Source: Pholis gunnellus (Eukaryota > Chordata > Actinopteri > Perciformes > Pholidae). Taken from it: a DNA stretch of 64,000 nucleotides. Shown in pieces: positions 1 through 12,000 of this stretch (within the stretch, counting starts at the first letter, position 1; each line of letters starts with the position of its first letter). Both the position numbers and the translations under genes were made by a program. The stretch is from the NCBI GenBank assembly GCA_910591455.2, contig OU342809.1, forward strand, positions 19,695,427 through 19,759,426, read 5' to 3'. The notes below the pieces were generated by a model. The model was given only the letters and a program-made list of their open reading frames with translations, made no database searches and was not told the DNA's origin.

Positions 1-213
1 ATGAGAGCAAAGTATAAGAAGCATAATGTCGTGGACTGAGTGACACCACTGAAATCAAGAAGACACGGAATTGTACTGGAGACCAGAACTGTCTGGAATA
101 GTTCAAAACATATAAAGATTCTGGAAAAAGACCAGATTGTGAACAGTATGAAGCTATGGTTTGCCTCTGTCTTTTTAATTTCATTGTAAAATATAAAATA
201 GCATGTATTGAAA

Positions 214-240
214 GTGTGTGTGTGTGTGTGTGCGCGTGTG
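214..240. repeat. GT microsatellite
   Basis: Near-perfect GT dinucleotide run with one CGCG interruption, in the slc25a18 intron 20 bp beyond the donor of the last visible exon. Confidence 0.9.
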
Positions 241-262
241 TTTATCTTTTTGTGTGTATGAC

Positions 263-2721
263 CTCATTAAGGTAGCTCCTGCTCCTCTGTAGAGGCCCCC
301 CAGTCCACGAGTCTTCAGCAGCTCCACAGTGATGCCGGTGGCCGAGGCCCGAGGTGCCGGGCTCGGTCGCGCTGGTTGGGGGGCCACCGATGATTGAGCT
401 GGACCGGGGGCAACAGCCTGAGCTGGAGATGGAACAGGCCTCTGGGCAGCTGATGGTCAAACACAGACTGCCCCAGGTTAGCAACAATCAATAGCTCAAT
501 AACAATACTCACATTAGGTCTTAATTATTGGGAGGCATGGTGCGTATATCACCTAAGTTACATCAAATCAATCTTAGTATCAATAAAAGTTGATTTACTT
601 CCTGAATAGGAATTTACAAGATTCCAGTGAATTGCATCCTTTTTACGCTGACATGAATGTTGACCAACTGCTTCTTGGTGTTTGTACAAGAAAAACAACT
701 GAAAAAAGCATTAAATCCAGGAACCAACTCACTGAGCCGTCCTGCATCCTGCAGCTGGATCTTAAGCATCTCCATAGGAGTGGTGACGACCACCTGACAG
801 GTCCCGGCCCCACAGCCCGCCAGCACCTCCCCCCACAGGGGTAAATGCCTGGAAACACAACAGTGTCAATAACGCATATACAGCATTATCAAGAGCACGC
901 TTTTGCAGTAAAAGGCAAAGAGTCTGTATGTTGAAGAGGAAACACACACACTTGAGATTTCAAGGAATTGTTTTGTTTCCTCTCCAGATTTTGCCTCAAG
1001 CACTCAGCAAACCATGCATAGCAACAGTATATTCTTTTTTTATTTTATTTTATATGATGCATCATTGAAGGGCAAGAAACTATTTACCCATCTTTAGTGA
1101 GCTTCTGCCTGAAGACGTCATTGGCAGCCAGCTTGATGGCTTTTTCTGGTGTAACAAGAGTGAGGTTCACTGCTGCACCTGAAGGAGACAAACAGGCTGA
1201 TGACACAGTTTCCACTGAGGTACACAAATAGAGCGGACCTACACGGCAGCTTATGGCTCACGTCTAATGGCAGTAGATGCTGGTTGTTAAGACAATAAGA
1301 TCGAGGAGCGTAGGTAGATTAAGCTTATAATAAGGCACGGTCGAAGTGTTGTTTGTCACAAGGATTAGAAGTGCAAAAAATACCTCTGTAGCATCCGAAA
1401 TAGCCCTCCGAGCGCACCGTCTTTGCCAGGCAGTCCATCCTTTAAAGACAAAAAAGAAGGCAATTTACATTTTGTCCGTTTTTTCACAAGGTCCTAGAAT
1501 ACACCATAGCAATGTCCATATGTTTCACTATTAACTCTACTGACAGACATTAAGGTCAAGTCAATTATATGCTTCATTTACAAGCATCATCACCGGTCTG
1601 GCCTTCACCCAAATACACCAGGACCCTCTCTTCAGCCACAACAACACACGGGACAGATACCAGTGCTGTTAATGTTGAACTGTTCTGCTTTTTCTTTGCA
1701 AAGAGCAAATAACCTTGTGACTGGGCCTTGAAGGGAAATTATCCAAGCTATTTTTCCATGTCTGACTCAGAGTGGAAAGCCTCAGTCTAAAATGTGGTAA
1801 GCACAGGATGACCACACCCAATCAGCCAGCAGTATTGATGCCCACCAGATGTGCGCAGTTAAACATCTGTGGTTGGTGTGTCTTTTAAGGACACGGAATC
1901 TGTCTTTTGCTCTGCATCTCTTCATTTTGTGTCCGCTTAACACATAATCACAAACTTAAGTAATTGAATGTGAAATAGTCCTAGTGCATTTGTTTGAACT
2001 TTTTGTCTGGTTTTGGTTAAGCTACCATGGCAGTCCATCAAAACACACACTGTATGCAGTCTTTCCCTTTTACTCATATGACCCCATGAGGGAGTTTTGT
2101 ACAAACTCACCAAAACACTGGGCCAAATATGGGAAGAGTGTGTTGAGCTGTGCTGCTCCACCCTCTGAGATTCAGCGGAAAAGTATGTCGGCATCGTCTA
2201 AATAATTCCGACTTGTTTGATGCTCAAATTAGAGAGTGCTGTTTACCAAAGAGCACATTTAGCTATCATTCATCACCAGCAGATCTTTTGCAACGGTTTT
2301 ACAGTTCAGAGACTTGGCATGTAGAAAAAAAAGATTTGTCTTCCTTCCCTAGCTCATAAAGATGACTTAAGAGGCTTTTTTTCAGCAAAAACTATGAAAA
2401 CGTATTGTTTAGGGATGCTAAGAACAACTGCATGTATCGGGTTAACTCGGGCCAGGGGAGCCCTACTCACATTCCTTTGTAGACTTGGACGCCCTGCTGG
2501 TTCTGTAGGCGGGTCTTGGCCAGGTCAATAGGAAATACACATGTCACACCAACCAGGCCTGCCACGCCCCCGTTAATCAGCTTAGCGGGGAGGCTGCTGA
2601 GGGATCAACACAGACACAGGCCCACATGCATGCACAGACCCATTGAAACACAGTCACCAACACAAGCCATGACACATCCATTCAAGGACAAAATAGAAAT
2701 AAAAGCGGGCACACCAACCAG

Positions 2722-2753
<32 letters not shown>

Positions 2754-2872
2754 TGTAAATGCCCAATATCAACCCAGCTGCTGCTTCCACATTATAAGAA
2801 TGCATTCTGATCCGTCTTCATTAAGCTAAACAAACGTGGCAAAGATACTCACCTAACTTTCTTCTCCGCCAT
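263..2872 (-). CDS. slc25a18: Mitochondrial glutamate carrier SLC25A18 (GC2-like), 3' part outside window
   Basis: Inner-membrane carrier that moves glutamate with a proton into the mitochondrial matrix. Six coding exons are visible in transcript order: 2872-2853, 2596-2471, 1439-1384, 1178-1088, 848-733 and 449-263. They join in phase and give about 198 residues of a protein usually near 315. The start MAEKKV is followed by SLPAKLING and the first carrier signature PIDLAKTR. Next come MDCLAKTVRSEGYFG, NLTLVTPEKAIKLAAND, the second signature PMEMLKIQLQDAGR, a Pro/Ala-rich linker, and GLGGLYRGAGATLMR. The third carrier repeat lies beyond position 1. The paralog SLC25A22 is very similar; I chose SLC25A18 because cecr2 and ada2 lie next to it, as in human 22q11. 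Exon 2 has tandem AG acceptors (ctcagcag); phase selects the first. Confidence 0.9.
2726..2753. repeat. GA microsatellite in slc25a18 intron 1
   Basis: Fourteen AG/GA dinucleotide units, perfect. Confidence 0.9.
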
Positions 2873-2908
2873 CCTGCTTGTGTTTGGGCTCCAGGCCCAA
2901 GACCACGA

Positions 2909-2969
2909 CTCCTCCTCCTCCTCCTCCTCCACCTACCCCTCCTCTTCGTCTTCCTTTTCCTCTTCCTCT
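2909..2969. repeat. CTC-rich polypyrimidine tract just upstream of the slc25a18 start
   Basis: Seven or more CTC triplets followed by further C/T sequence, 37 to 100 bp upstream of the slc25a18 ATG. On the transcribed strand it reads as a GGA-rich purine run, which may lie in the 5' leader or serve as part of the proximal promoter. Confidence 0.7.
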
Positions 2970-4301
2970 TTCCTCCCACACTTCGGCACGCCACCCAATG
3001 TTGTCACCGCAGCTTAACCCTCACCTGCCCGCCCACGCCACAAAAGCCCCCTGGACGCCCTGGACGCCCTTTTTGTCTGTTGTGGACAAAACCACAACAG
3101 AATCTGTTGGTTCTGTGTCTTCTGGCCCAGCCTTTCTGCTTTGTTGTAACTCACACCAAAACCCAATCTTAAATCTCCCACTGCCTGGAAACACAAAACA
3201 CATGCAATTAATAAGGATGAAGTCATTTGAAAGAGTACAAGGGAGACCACTGTTTCTCTGTTATTTATGACGCTTGTCTCTCTCAAAGCCCTGTGTAGGA
3301 GAGTGTCTTTGTGATGGAGGATGGACACACCTCACATTAACTATAGAGCCTATCAAGTCCAGATTTAGTCATTCATAAATGTGAATAGCAGCATACCCCA
3401 GGACTACCACACGGAGACAGAACATATTGAGTCTGTCTAATCTGCCAGCTAAAAGAGATCAGAGCATTTGATCCAGCGAGGTGGGCTGAACTGAAAATGA
3501 GGGGGCTTGCTGGTATTCTTTTACCACATTTGGAATCCAGCAGTTAACAAAGGACTGAAAAGGAGATTTGAATAGAAGTGGAAAAACTAGTTTGACATAT
3601 TGTATTTGCTTTTTCTGGAAGTACAATATTGTGTTGCCCCAGGGAGATAATACAGATGCAGTTGAAACCTTATCTTTGTTTCACAGCAATTTCATTCCTT
3701 TACTATGTTCTCTGTGTCTTCCATTCCCTCTCTGCCTTTTCTCCTCCTGACTTCCCCCTCTCCGTCAACTCCTTAATTAATCTCTCTCTTAATCTCTCCA
3801 CCTCCATCCCGTCTCCATTTTTACCACTTTAAACCTTCACGCTATCCTCGCCTGTCCTCTCCTCTGAGAGTAACAGAAACATTTCATCATCAGTCATTCT
3901 GCTTTGTTCATCTTCTCATCTTGATTTGTATAATTTCCCATCACCTCAACTGTTTTCTTCTACTATTTATGTCCCCTTCATACTCTGTCTTTTCCATTGC
4001 TGTATCCTGGTCACATTCTACACATGCCTTTTGCTGAGCCTCTTTCTCTGAAACTTTCTTTCAGCTCAGCTCCATTCACACACAGCAGTGACCCTGCCAA
4101 AACACAGACAACGGTGCCTCACCCCAAGCCAACCTCCAGCTCCCGGGCCCCCTTTTTCCTCCAACAAAAACTGCACTGGAACACCCCCGCTCGCACAGTT
4201 CACCCAGTTAACACAGCACTAGTCCCAATGTGACAGCTTTCAGAAAAACTTAATTTTCAACCATCACAGAGATATAGCAGCGGGGAATAGTCGGGTCTTA
4301 C

Positions 4302-4560
4302 CTCTGTCGGTGCATCCCACAGACAGGATCAAGCTGTCCACTTTCCTTTCACTTCAACAATGCGTGCAGCGATGGTAGTCAAGCGAGAGCGGTCTGAGAG
4401 AGCCATCCGCCACTCAGGGGCCGTTGCACAAACACCAGCATTGTCCTGCTGCCTAAGTCCCTCCCTCTCGTGGTGACACAGCCCCAGCAACACAGCTCTG
4501 CACTAACACAACTCGACATAAACTCACGCTGCGGCCACAAGGCACGCAACAGCCGGGGCA
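4302..4560 (-). promoter_or_regulatory. Probable slc25a18 first non-coding exon and promoter region
   Basis: On the minus strand a good donor (AGAG followed by gtaaga) lies at 4301-4296, about 1.4 kb upstream of the slc25a18 start codon. The bases immediately 5' of it look like leader sequence. A non-coding first exon starting somewhere in 4,302-4,560 would fit the family. No TATA box is evident. The joining acceptor near 2,880-3,000 is not clear, so this is a tentative call. Confidence 0.3.
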
Positions 4561-6900
4561 AACACCCACAGTTATAACTCAATGTGTATTTTCTCTAAGA
4601 ACATTATGTTTATATACAACATGAACAGCAACAAAAAAGGGCTGCCCATCAGTAATGAGCTCTCTATTCAACGGTCCTGGTATTACATAATACCTCGAGG
4701 CACATTGAATTCCACAGTTGTTAACAGACTTACAACTACGACCATTGTAACCGGCATACCAATATGATTATCACTGTCTGGGACAAGTTCATTATTTATA
4801 TTGGGGGATATGTAAAGTTAGGTAATTATTAAAGAACAGAAAGTTAAGTAAGGACATCAACAAAAAGAGCATGTGACTGCCACAGGAAGCACTCATTGAC
4901 CCTAAACTATTTTTTAATGAGCATTGATTGATGTATTGATTCCTGCTGATGGAAAAACAATTACTATCAGTGATCATTTCCCTTATCAGCTGGGATAACT
5001 TGTAAGTATCCATAACGGAAGGAAACAAAAGGGATTTTTTTTTTATATTTCATTTCAGCGTAAGTGGCAAAATGTGGCCCCTAAGTTAATATATAGTGAA
5101 AAGCAAAAGATGTAGACAGACCAACTTTCCCAGTCCCATGTGCATACACATATACACATATACACATATATATATATACAAGGCGCACTTTTGAAATGAA
5201 AAGCTCTCCTGGGAAATAAAACCTGATAGTTGTGGTGTCCTGAAGTGGTGGAGGAAGAATTCTCTTTACTCGAATAAAGTACCAATACCAAAGTGTAACA
5301 AGAAACGTTCAGCATTTAGAATTTAGAATTTAAAATAATAGAAGTACAGAAGTATTTTTTGGAAAATGTAAAAAAATAAAAGAACTCAACATACAGAGTG
5401 GAACCTGTCTGTTATATTTTTGTTTTGGCTATTTATTTGTTACTATTCACAAGTATAAGCAGCATTTTAATGAAGCTGGTCTAGGTGGAGCAAATGTACT
5501 GTTAGATAGCGTAATCAATAAAAGTGCATCATACTTAATAAAGTGATATTATATTTTATATGTATAAGTGTAAAATAGCATGTATGGTATGTCAAAATTG
5601 TACTATAGTACAGCACATGAGCAAATGTACTTAGTTAGATTGCACCAAAATCCATCAGTAGAAGCACCTGTCACCTCGTCTCAACCCGAAAAAAACCTGT
5701 TCGACAGCCCCTTCCACCACCATCATTAAATTACCAAATTAATATATTACACACGAATGGAGTTCAGAGAACTGTACAATATATGTTGAGGTCGTTTTGA
5801 TTTGTCACCCATCTGTATTACAAAGGTGTAGATGTGATTGTAACTGGCAAGAATCATGAAAGCAGCTGTTCATTGTCTTTACTTATATTGACCTTATAAA
5901 GCTTCAAACTACACACAACACACTTTGTGTTGTAATTCAAATGTCAGTGTGTTTTACGATGGAAACGGCGTGGGTCCAGGTTCGGTAGCATATGTTGTAT
6001 AATATACAGCTTGTATATGTATACATTATATATATTCTATGTAATAATATGGAACAGGCTTCCAGGACAATACAACTTGCTGGAGAAATCATGAGCTTTC
6101 CTCTTGCACCACCTTTAGGCCAAAACGTTAACTTGCACACTGGATATCTCTTGAATCTGATCATTTAATTTAATGCCATTAAATGAAATGCCTTGGATTT
6201 TAAGTTTTGGACATGCAATATTTGCATGAGAATGTTTGATGACTTTTTGAATTTAATTTGGTAATTTAAATGCACAACTACGCATTCATTATACTTTCAA
6301 TTTTACACATACTTTGAATCAATACAAGCTATTTGAGTAAAGTGTTTTTTAAAGAAAAGTTATTTAATCAAACCATTTTACCATATGTTTACCATTAGTT
6401 TTTTTCCTTTGGTAAACACCTGAGCAAGAAAACTTGGCAAATGTGTGACATGCCCTTTCTTTTTTTTGAATCAATAAAATGGGATATAATAAGAGATGTG
6501 TGCATGGGCATCTCACTCTGAACACAGCCGTGCAGGGCAAAGTGTTTACTTTGGCACTCATTTATTTAATTAATGTATTACTTTTGCTCTAACTGTCACC
6601 GAGCGCAACTGCTGTCTCATAGCGTGCACTTTTCACACATTGCGATGGAGGGAGCCCCCGTGCAGTGTAGAGGACGACTTCCACCACGATGTTGTTTACA
6701 AAATCTAGCCTACATGAGAGCTGGCAATGTACTGTACACGACAGGGATCAGCTGAACGAGCCTCTCATTGTGTGATTGATAGAACCGTTGCTGCTGTTGC
6801 AAATCGAATCAAAAAGGTGGTAGGTTAAAAAAAACAACCAAAAAACGTTGACAAGAGGAAATTAACGAAAATATAACGAATATGCCGAACGATTTTGAAC
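4561..6900. other. Intergenic region between slc25a18 and cecr2
   Basis: AT-rich sequence with short AT runs (for example 5,150-5,180) and no frame with a recognisable family. It separates the divergently transcribed slc25a18 and cecr2. I see no RNA gene in it. Confidence 0.6.
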
Positions 6901-6949
6901 TAAACCCTCATCTCCGCGCACGGAAACCACACTGATGTAACTTAAAACA

Positions 6950-8480
6950 AGTTACCTGGCTCATACCTGGTTCGTGTTTTTATTTTTTTTATTCATTCAC
7001 CATTCACAGGCATTCCCTTTAAACGGCGGCCGCAATACCAAACCAATGGGTTACTGTTGACGTTAGACCTATGCTACTGTGACGAGCAGAGATATCTAAG
7101 TGCAAACATGTTTAAAAGTGACATGTTATTTGTGTAAAATATCAACATGGTTGACACTATAAAGAGTACTTGTGTCCAAATATAGTTTAACGCATAGGTA
7201 AAGTGGAAGCTCCCCCCTCTTCCTCGCCGTGCGGTGGTATCGCCCTCCCCATCTGTTCGGCTCCAGTGAGACTCTGATTGAAACAGATTGTAACGCTCCT
7301 CGGGTCGCGATGGCAAATGTCCGACAAGGACGACACCAGCAACTTTTGTCGTGTTTGTAATGTTACGGAAACATTGTAAGTCGCCGAGGAAACTACCCTC
7401 TAATGTGAACAACAGACGTGACACAATATCTCAAGTCCGAAGATGTCCCATGGATGTAGAGTCTCTGTGGAAGAGATCCAGTCCTGGTGGGAAGTCCCCG
7501 CCATAGCGCACTTCTGCTCGCTGTTCAGGACCGCGTTCAACCTGCCAGACTTTGAAATAGAGGTAAAATACAACTGTTGTTGCTTTCGGTAACACGAGTG
7601 TCTTTCTTTGCGGAAATGAAACGTTGTTTGTGTCAGCTTTTTTGTCTGCTTGGTCTCTGGACCGCATTTAGTGTAACTAGCTATCCGGGTAACCAGCTTA
7701 GTGTCCTCTGAACTTCTCGTCCACTAAGGCAATCCTGTTAGGTAACGAGCTAGCTCGTTAGCACAGCTAAAAGCTAGCTTTAATTGCTAATTTCTGCTCT
7801 TTGAAGTTGTAAAACGACACTAAAAGAGGTCCGTTGAATGTAGCAGGCACGATACAGTTTAAATAATAAAGTTACGTGTGGCTTTTATTATATATGAACG
7901 GATGCTCTGCTGCTCCAGAGTAACTTTAGATAAAGGTGCTCTTGTAACAACCATGTGCCCCGCTCGTTTGTTTTCATTTGGCCAGAGTCGCGTGTTGTTT
8001 ATGTTGAAGCGCGACCCTATTACAGCTCATTCACACAAACCGCAAACGAGAGAAGACGATGAGAGTATGCTTGTGTGACAAAACGAGTCGAAAACACGCG
8101 AACATTTTAGACATCATGTGTTTAGATTATATGTATATGTGACGCGTAGAGCCGAAAAGTCGCGTGATAACTCTGCTCGTTGTCTTACTAAAAGGACCCT
8201 GGCTGTGTTTCGTTTCTTTTATCTGTCAATTGACGTAAAAGTTAAGTTCATAGCGCGAGGTTCGAGTTTATTGTCTTGCAGTTTGTGAGCCATCTGGCTC
8301 GAGGAGCCACAGGGACGCAGATGCTGCTCGGGCATTGTTTGCTCGTCACGTACTGTTTTTGTTTCAATAAGCGATGGTTCAAACGTTTATTCCCGATACC
8401 AATCGAGTCAGAAAAGCGACAGATGTAAGCTCTCCAACCATTAGAGAATAAACTACATGTATCCTACAACGATTAGGCGA
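6950..8480 (+). promoter_or_regulatory. CpG-rich promoter region of cecr2 spanning exon 1
   Basis: CG dinucleotides are visibly denser here than in flanking DNA, including a GCGGCCGC at about 7,026, clusters at 7,225-7,345, and many in the 5' part of intron 1 (7,960-8,420). This matches a CpG-island type promoter without a TATA box, as expected for a broadly expressed chromatin gene. The transcription start should lie in the few hundred bases before the ATG at 7,443. Confidence 0.5.
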
Positions 8481-9038
8481 CATAATACAACTTTACCACT
8501 CGACTCGACCCCCTTGTTCCTTTTTTTTAAAAATGTATTCGGACTTCATAGAACAGCTAATTCCGGCATGTATTTATTCGAGGTGCCTTTTCACATCGCA
8601 GTTAATGTAGATCGTTTAATTCATCGAGGAATGATTGCACTTTAGAGGAACTGGTGCGGTCAACATCACGCATCAACAGTCTCCCATCACTCATTCATCC
8701 CCACCCCCTTCAGGCGGAGGAGCACACGTAGGCATCGCTTTGTTATTAAACGAGGTGCGAGCCAGATGGGGGATCGCATTGCGCCAAGTTTACATGAAAG
8801 TTGAGGGTCTTGTGCTGTTGCATTTCCCCTTTTTTTTAGATGGAACTAAACTAACGCGAAACAACCGCATTGTATTAGTGTGTTTTTCCCAGTTACAAGG
8901 AAAGCTTCTGGATTTTAACTTGAATGCATCTGTGGACCAAAACATGGTTTGAACCGTCCCAGGGTCGTTGTGCTGCTGCCCACAGTCTTCTTTAACTGCA
9001 TCACTGAGCATGTCTCATACAGATACACCCCCATCAAC

Positions 9039-9081
<43 letters not shown>

Positions 9082-12000
9082 GATAGATTAAGATTAATGT
9101 AGTAGTCTGATACATCCCATCAGTGTTCAAGGTCATTACTCCTCTGTTGCTCAGTGGGCCTAATATTATCTACATTTATGATTATAATAGATAGTCAGTG
9201 GTGATAGAAGCTTACTGCTTTTGGTGCTTTGGTTTGAAAGCCAGTGGAAATACATGTCTTCCAATGAAACTTAAGTAATACTGTGTCAGTGGAATGTAGT
9301 GTCGGTGCTGAAACCTCCACTTTAAACCGGTTTCAGTGGGAAAACATACCGCTGAGTTCTCGTCGTGTCACGTATTTGTGGTATCAGAACCCAGTCCACA
9401 TCACTGAGGGGATGGTGGCGTTCTTCTGCTGGGACATGGAATCATATCATCACTTTCTGTCAATGGCAGAGTCTCACTTCTTTAAGAGTCGCTGTGTTTG
9501 GATGAACATGTGTGTGAAACGTATTCAACATTTGGATGGAATACTACTTTTAACCGTTGGGATCCGTTCTGATTGATAGTCCGGGCAGAAGCCCCACAGG
9601 CCTGTGGGAAAGAACTATAAAACTGTTTTAAAACCATCTTTGAAGCCGTCACATGGTGACGCTTACTCAAAACATTCATAGTCCTTTTGGTTTGGTTGCT
9701 TGCTAGGCCTACTTATTTGCAGCTTTTGATGGAGTTATTCATATTCAATTGCAAAAAGGTGTGCGTCAACCGATCCAGCATTACATCAATGTATTTTAAT
9801 TTATCTATGTACGGGTAGCATATTGTCACAAACTCAAGCATATTTGGTCAGCTTAAGGAAACTGTCTTGATACGTGTGCCCAATGGCTCAAGAAATCATG
9901 TTTTTCTTCCTTTTTAATTTTAATTTCTAAAGATGTCGTTTCTTGCTTTTGAATTACTGAAACATCTACACCTGCACATGTTTGCTCACTTGAGTTAAGT
10001 GTTGTTTGTTTCTTAAACAGTGTGCCCAATGCGGTTCCTGGGGCTGTTGTGCATCAGAACATGACCTTTATATGGTCCTTCAGGCCAGACTGCTTTGGAG
10101 CTCAGCTTTGACGCCTAATGGGCTCCATACCATTTGCTGCGTAAAGTGGGCTTTTGGTCAGCTTTCATGTCAGGAAGTTATAAACATGAGGCAACGCAGA
10201 ACACCTTAGTCCGACCTTCTGTGTTTCACACCGCAGATACCGGGAGGGCTGCACTAAAGATATGACGACATGAAGATAAAGGCTCAAGGAGTCATGGCCC
10301 ACTAGTCCAGCCCGTGCTCCTCTGTGGCTTTGTAAATTATCCACATTGATGTAGGACAGTAGTCTGGAATGGCTTGTTCCGAAGTGAGGACATCATAGAA
10401 ATAAGAGGAAACTGTTAGTGAGACATGTTTGTTTTGCTTAATGCCACATACCAGCAACAAGACAAGCTGGCTCGGGCACTGTAACCGTTGTTGCATTTGT
10501 CTCCACATACAGTTATACGGTTGAGAAAGTTGATGAGCCATACATACATATTACTCAATCAATATTAATTTGACGCCGAGTGATTTCACTCTGTCCTGTG
10601 CTTTAGTGTCAACACACTGTGACATAGCGTCAGTCCTTTTCTTGTGGACACAGCGTCGTATTGGCTGCTGTTGTCCTTTGTCCGTCTTTCCCACCACGTC
10701 CCTAGTTTATACACGGCAGGGGTCAATGTTGTGACCGCTGAGGGCCTCAACCAACTCTGCAGGGCAAAGCATTGCTATGCATTTCCTGGTTAGAGACCTG
10801 TGTCACCTGTGGGGAGATGAGTTTTAAGGGTAGTGGGGGTGCGTACTTTCACCCGGTTGCCTATTTAAACACTATAAGTGTTTGAGGTTGTTTTTGTTCG
10901 ATGCGAGCTGAAGTGTAATGAGTAGAAAGATGGGTCCGATACTGACTCTTCATAGCTGGATTGGGTATCTGTGACAATCGGCCGATCAGGTGTCGAATAC
11001 CGTTATTTTAATAACTAACTATCCAGTATTGCTATCTATAAATTAAGGAAGCAATGTTTTAGGCGAGCCTGATGTTGCCTTACACTTCCACACAGTGAGG
11101 CATACAACCGTATAATTAAACACTGCTAATTAGATCAGTTCTTGGTATCGACTAGAACCCAAAGCCTAGATATCGATATCAGGACTTTAAAAAGTCTGAT
11201 AAATGCACCCCGAGTAATAAGTATTGAGAACTGGCCGAGGCAGCTGACTAAATATCTGCTGTAGAGTCACTGAACCACCTGTTTCTTTTTCTCTTAATGG
11301 ACACTTTTGTAATGGATGGCACATTTGAGATCACTATGTTTTGTACTCTGTGAAACCTTTACCAGGGTGCATTTTTTGGCAAACTCAGTGAGTGAGTCTG
11401 ACAGTACTACTGTGGTACTGTTGGGGCAGCTCTTTTCTTTCAATGGTGCTGGTCAGTGATAATGGAGCCCCCCCCCCAAAAAAAATCTCCTTGGCTAGCC
11501 TTACAAAACAGCCCCCTTGCACATTGTTCCTTGGGCTGATACACTTCACTGACACTGGTTTCCACTTTCCTCAGGCTGCAGGCAGCGAGCTGGGAAAGCA
11601 GTGTGTGTGGATGAGACAGTCAAGTGGTTGAGATGGAGAGGAAAAGAAAGAATGAGTGGGAGGGAAAGAGGGGCAGTGGAGGAAAAAGTGTACTCGAGAT
11701 CGAGCGAGCGTGCTACGAAGTGAATGGACATTAGTGTGGAGGAGTGGGAGGGTGATCTGCAGGAAGGAGACCCAGGGTCGACATGCCTGTCCCCTGGCTT
11801 TTTGTCTCTGTGGCGAATGCTTGATTTCTTGGCTGTGTGTCTTTTTGAAATGACCCCTAGAATCCCACAGCCAACAGACGCTGGTAGGCCTCTGTCGCTG
11901 GATTGTGAATGATGTGCCCTTCATCACCAGACACGGCCTTCATTTGACGACGACCTCTGTCCCCCGTCATCTTCCCGCTCCGCTGGCGGCCCCGTTTGGC

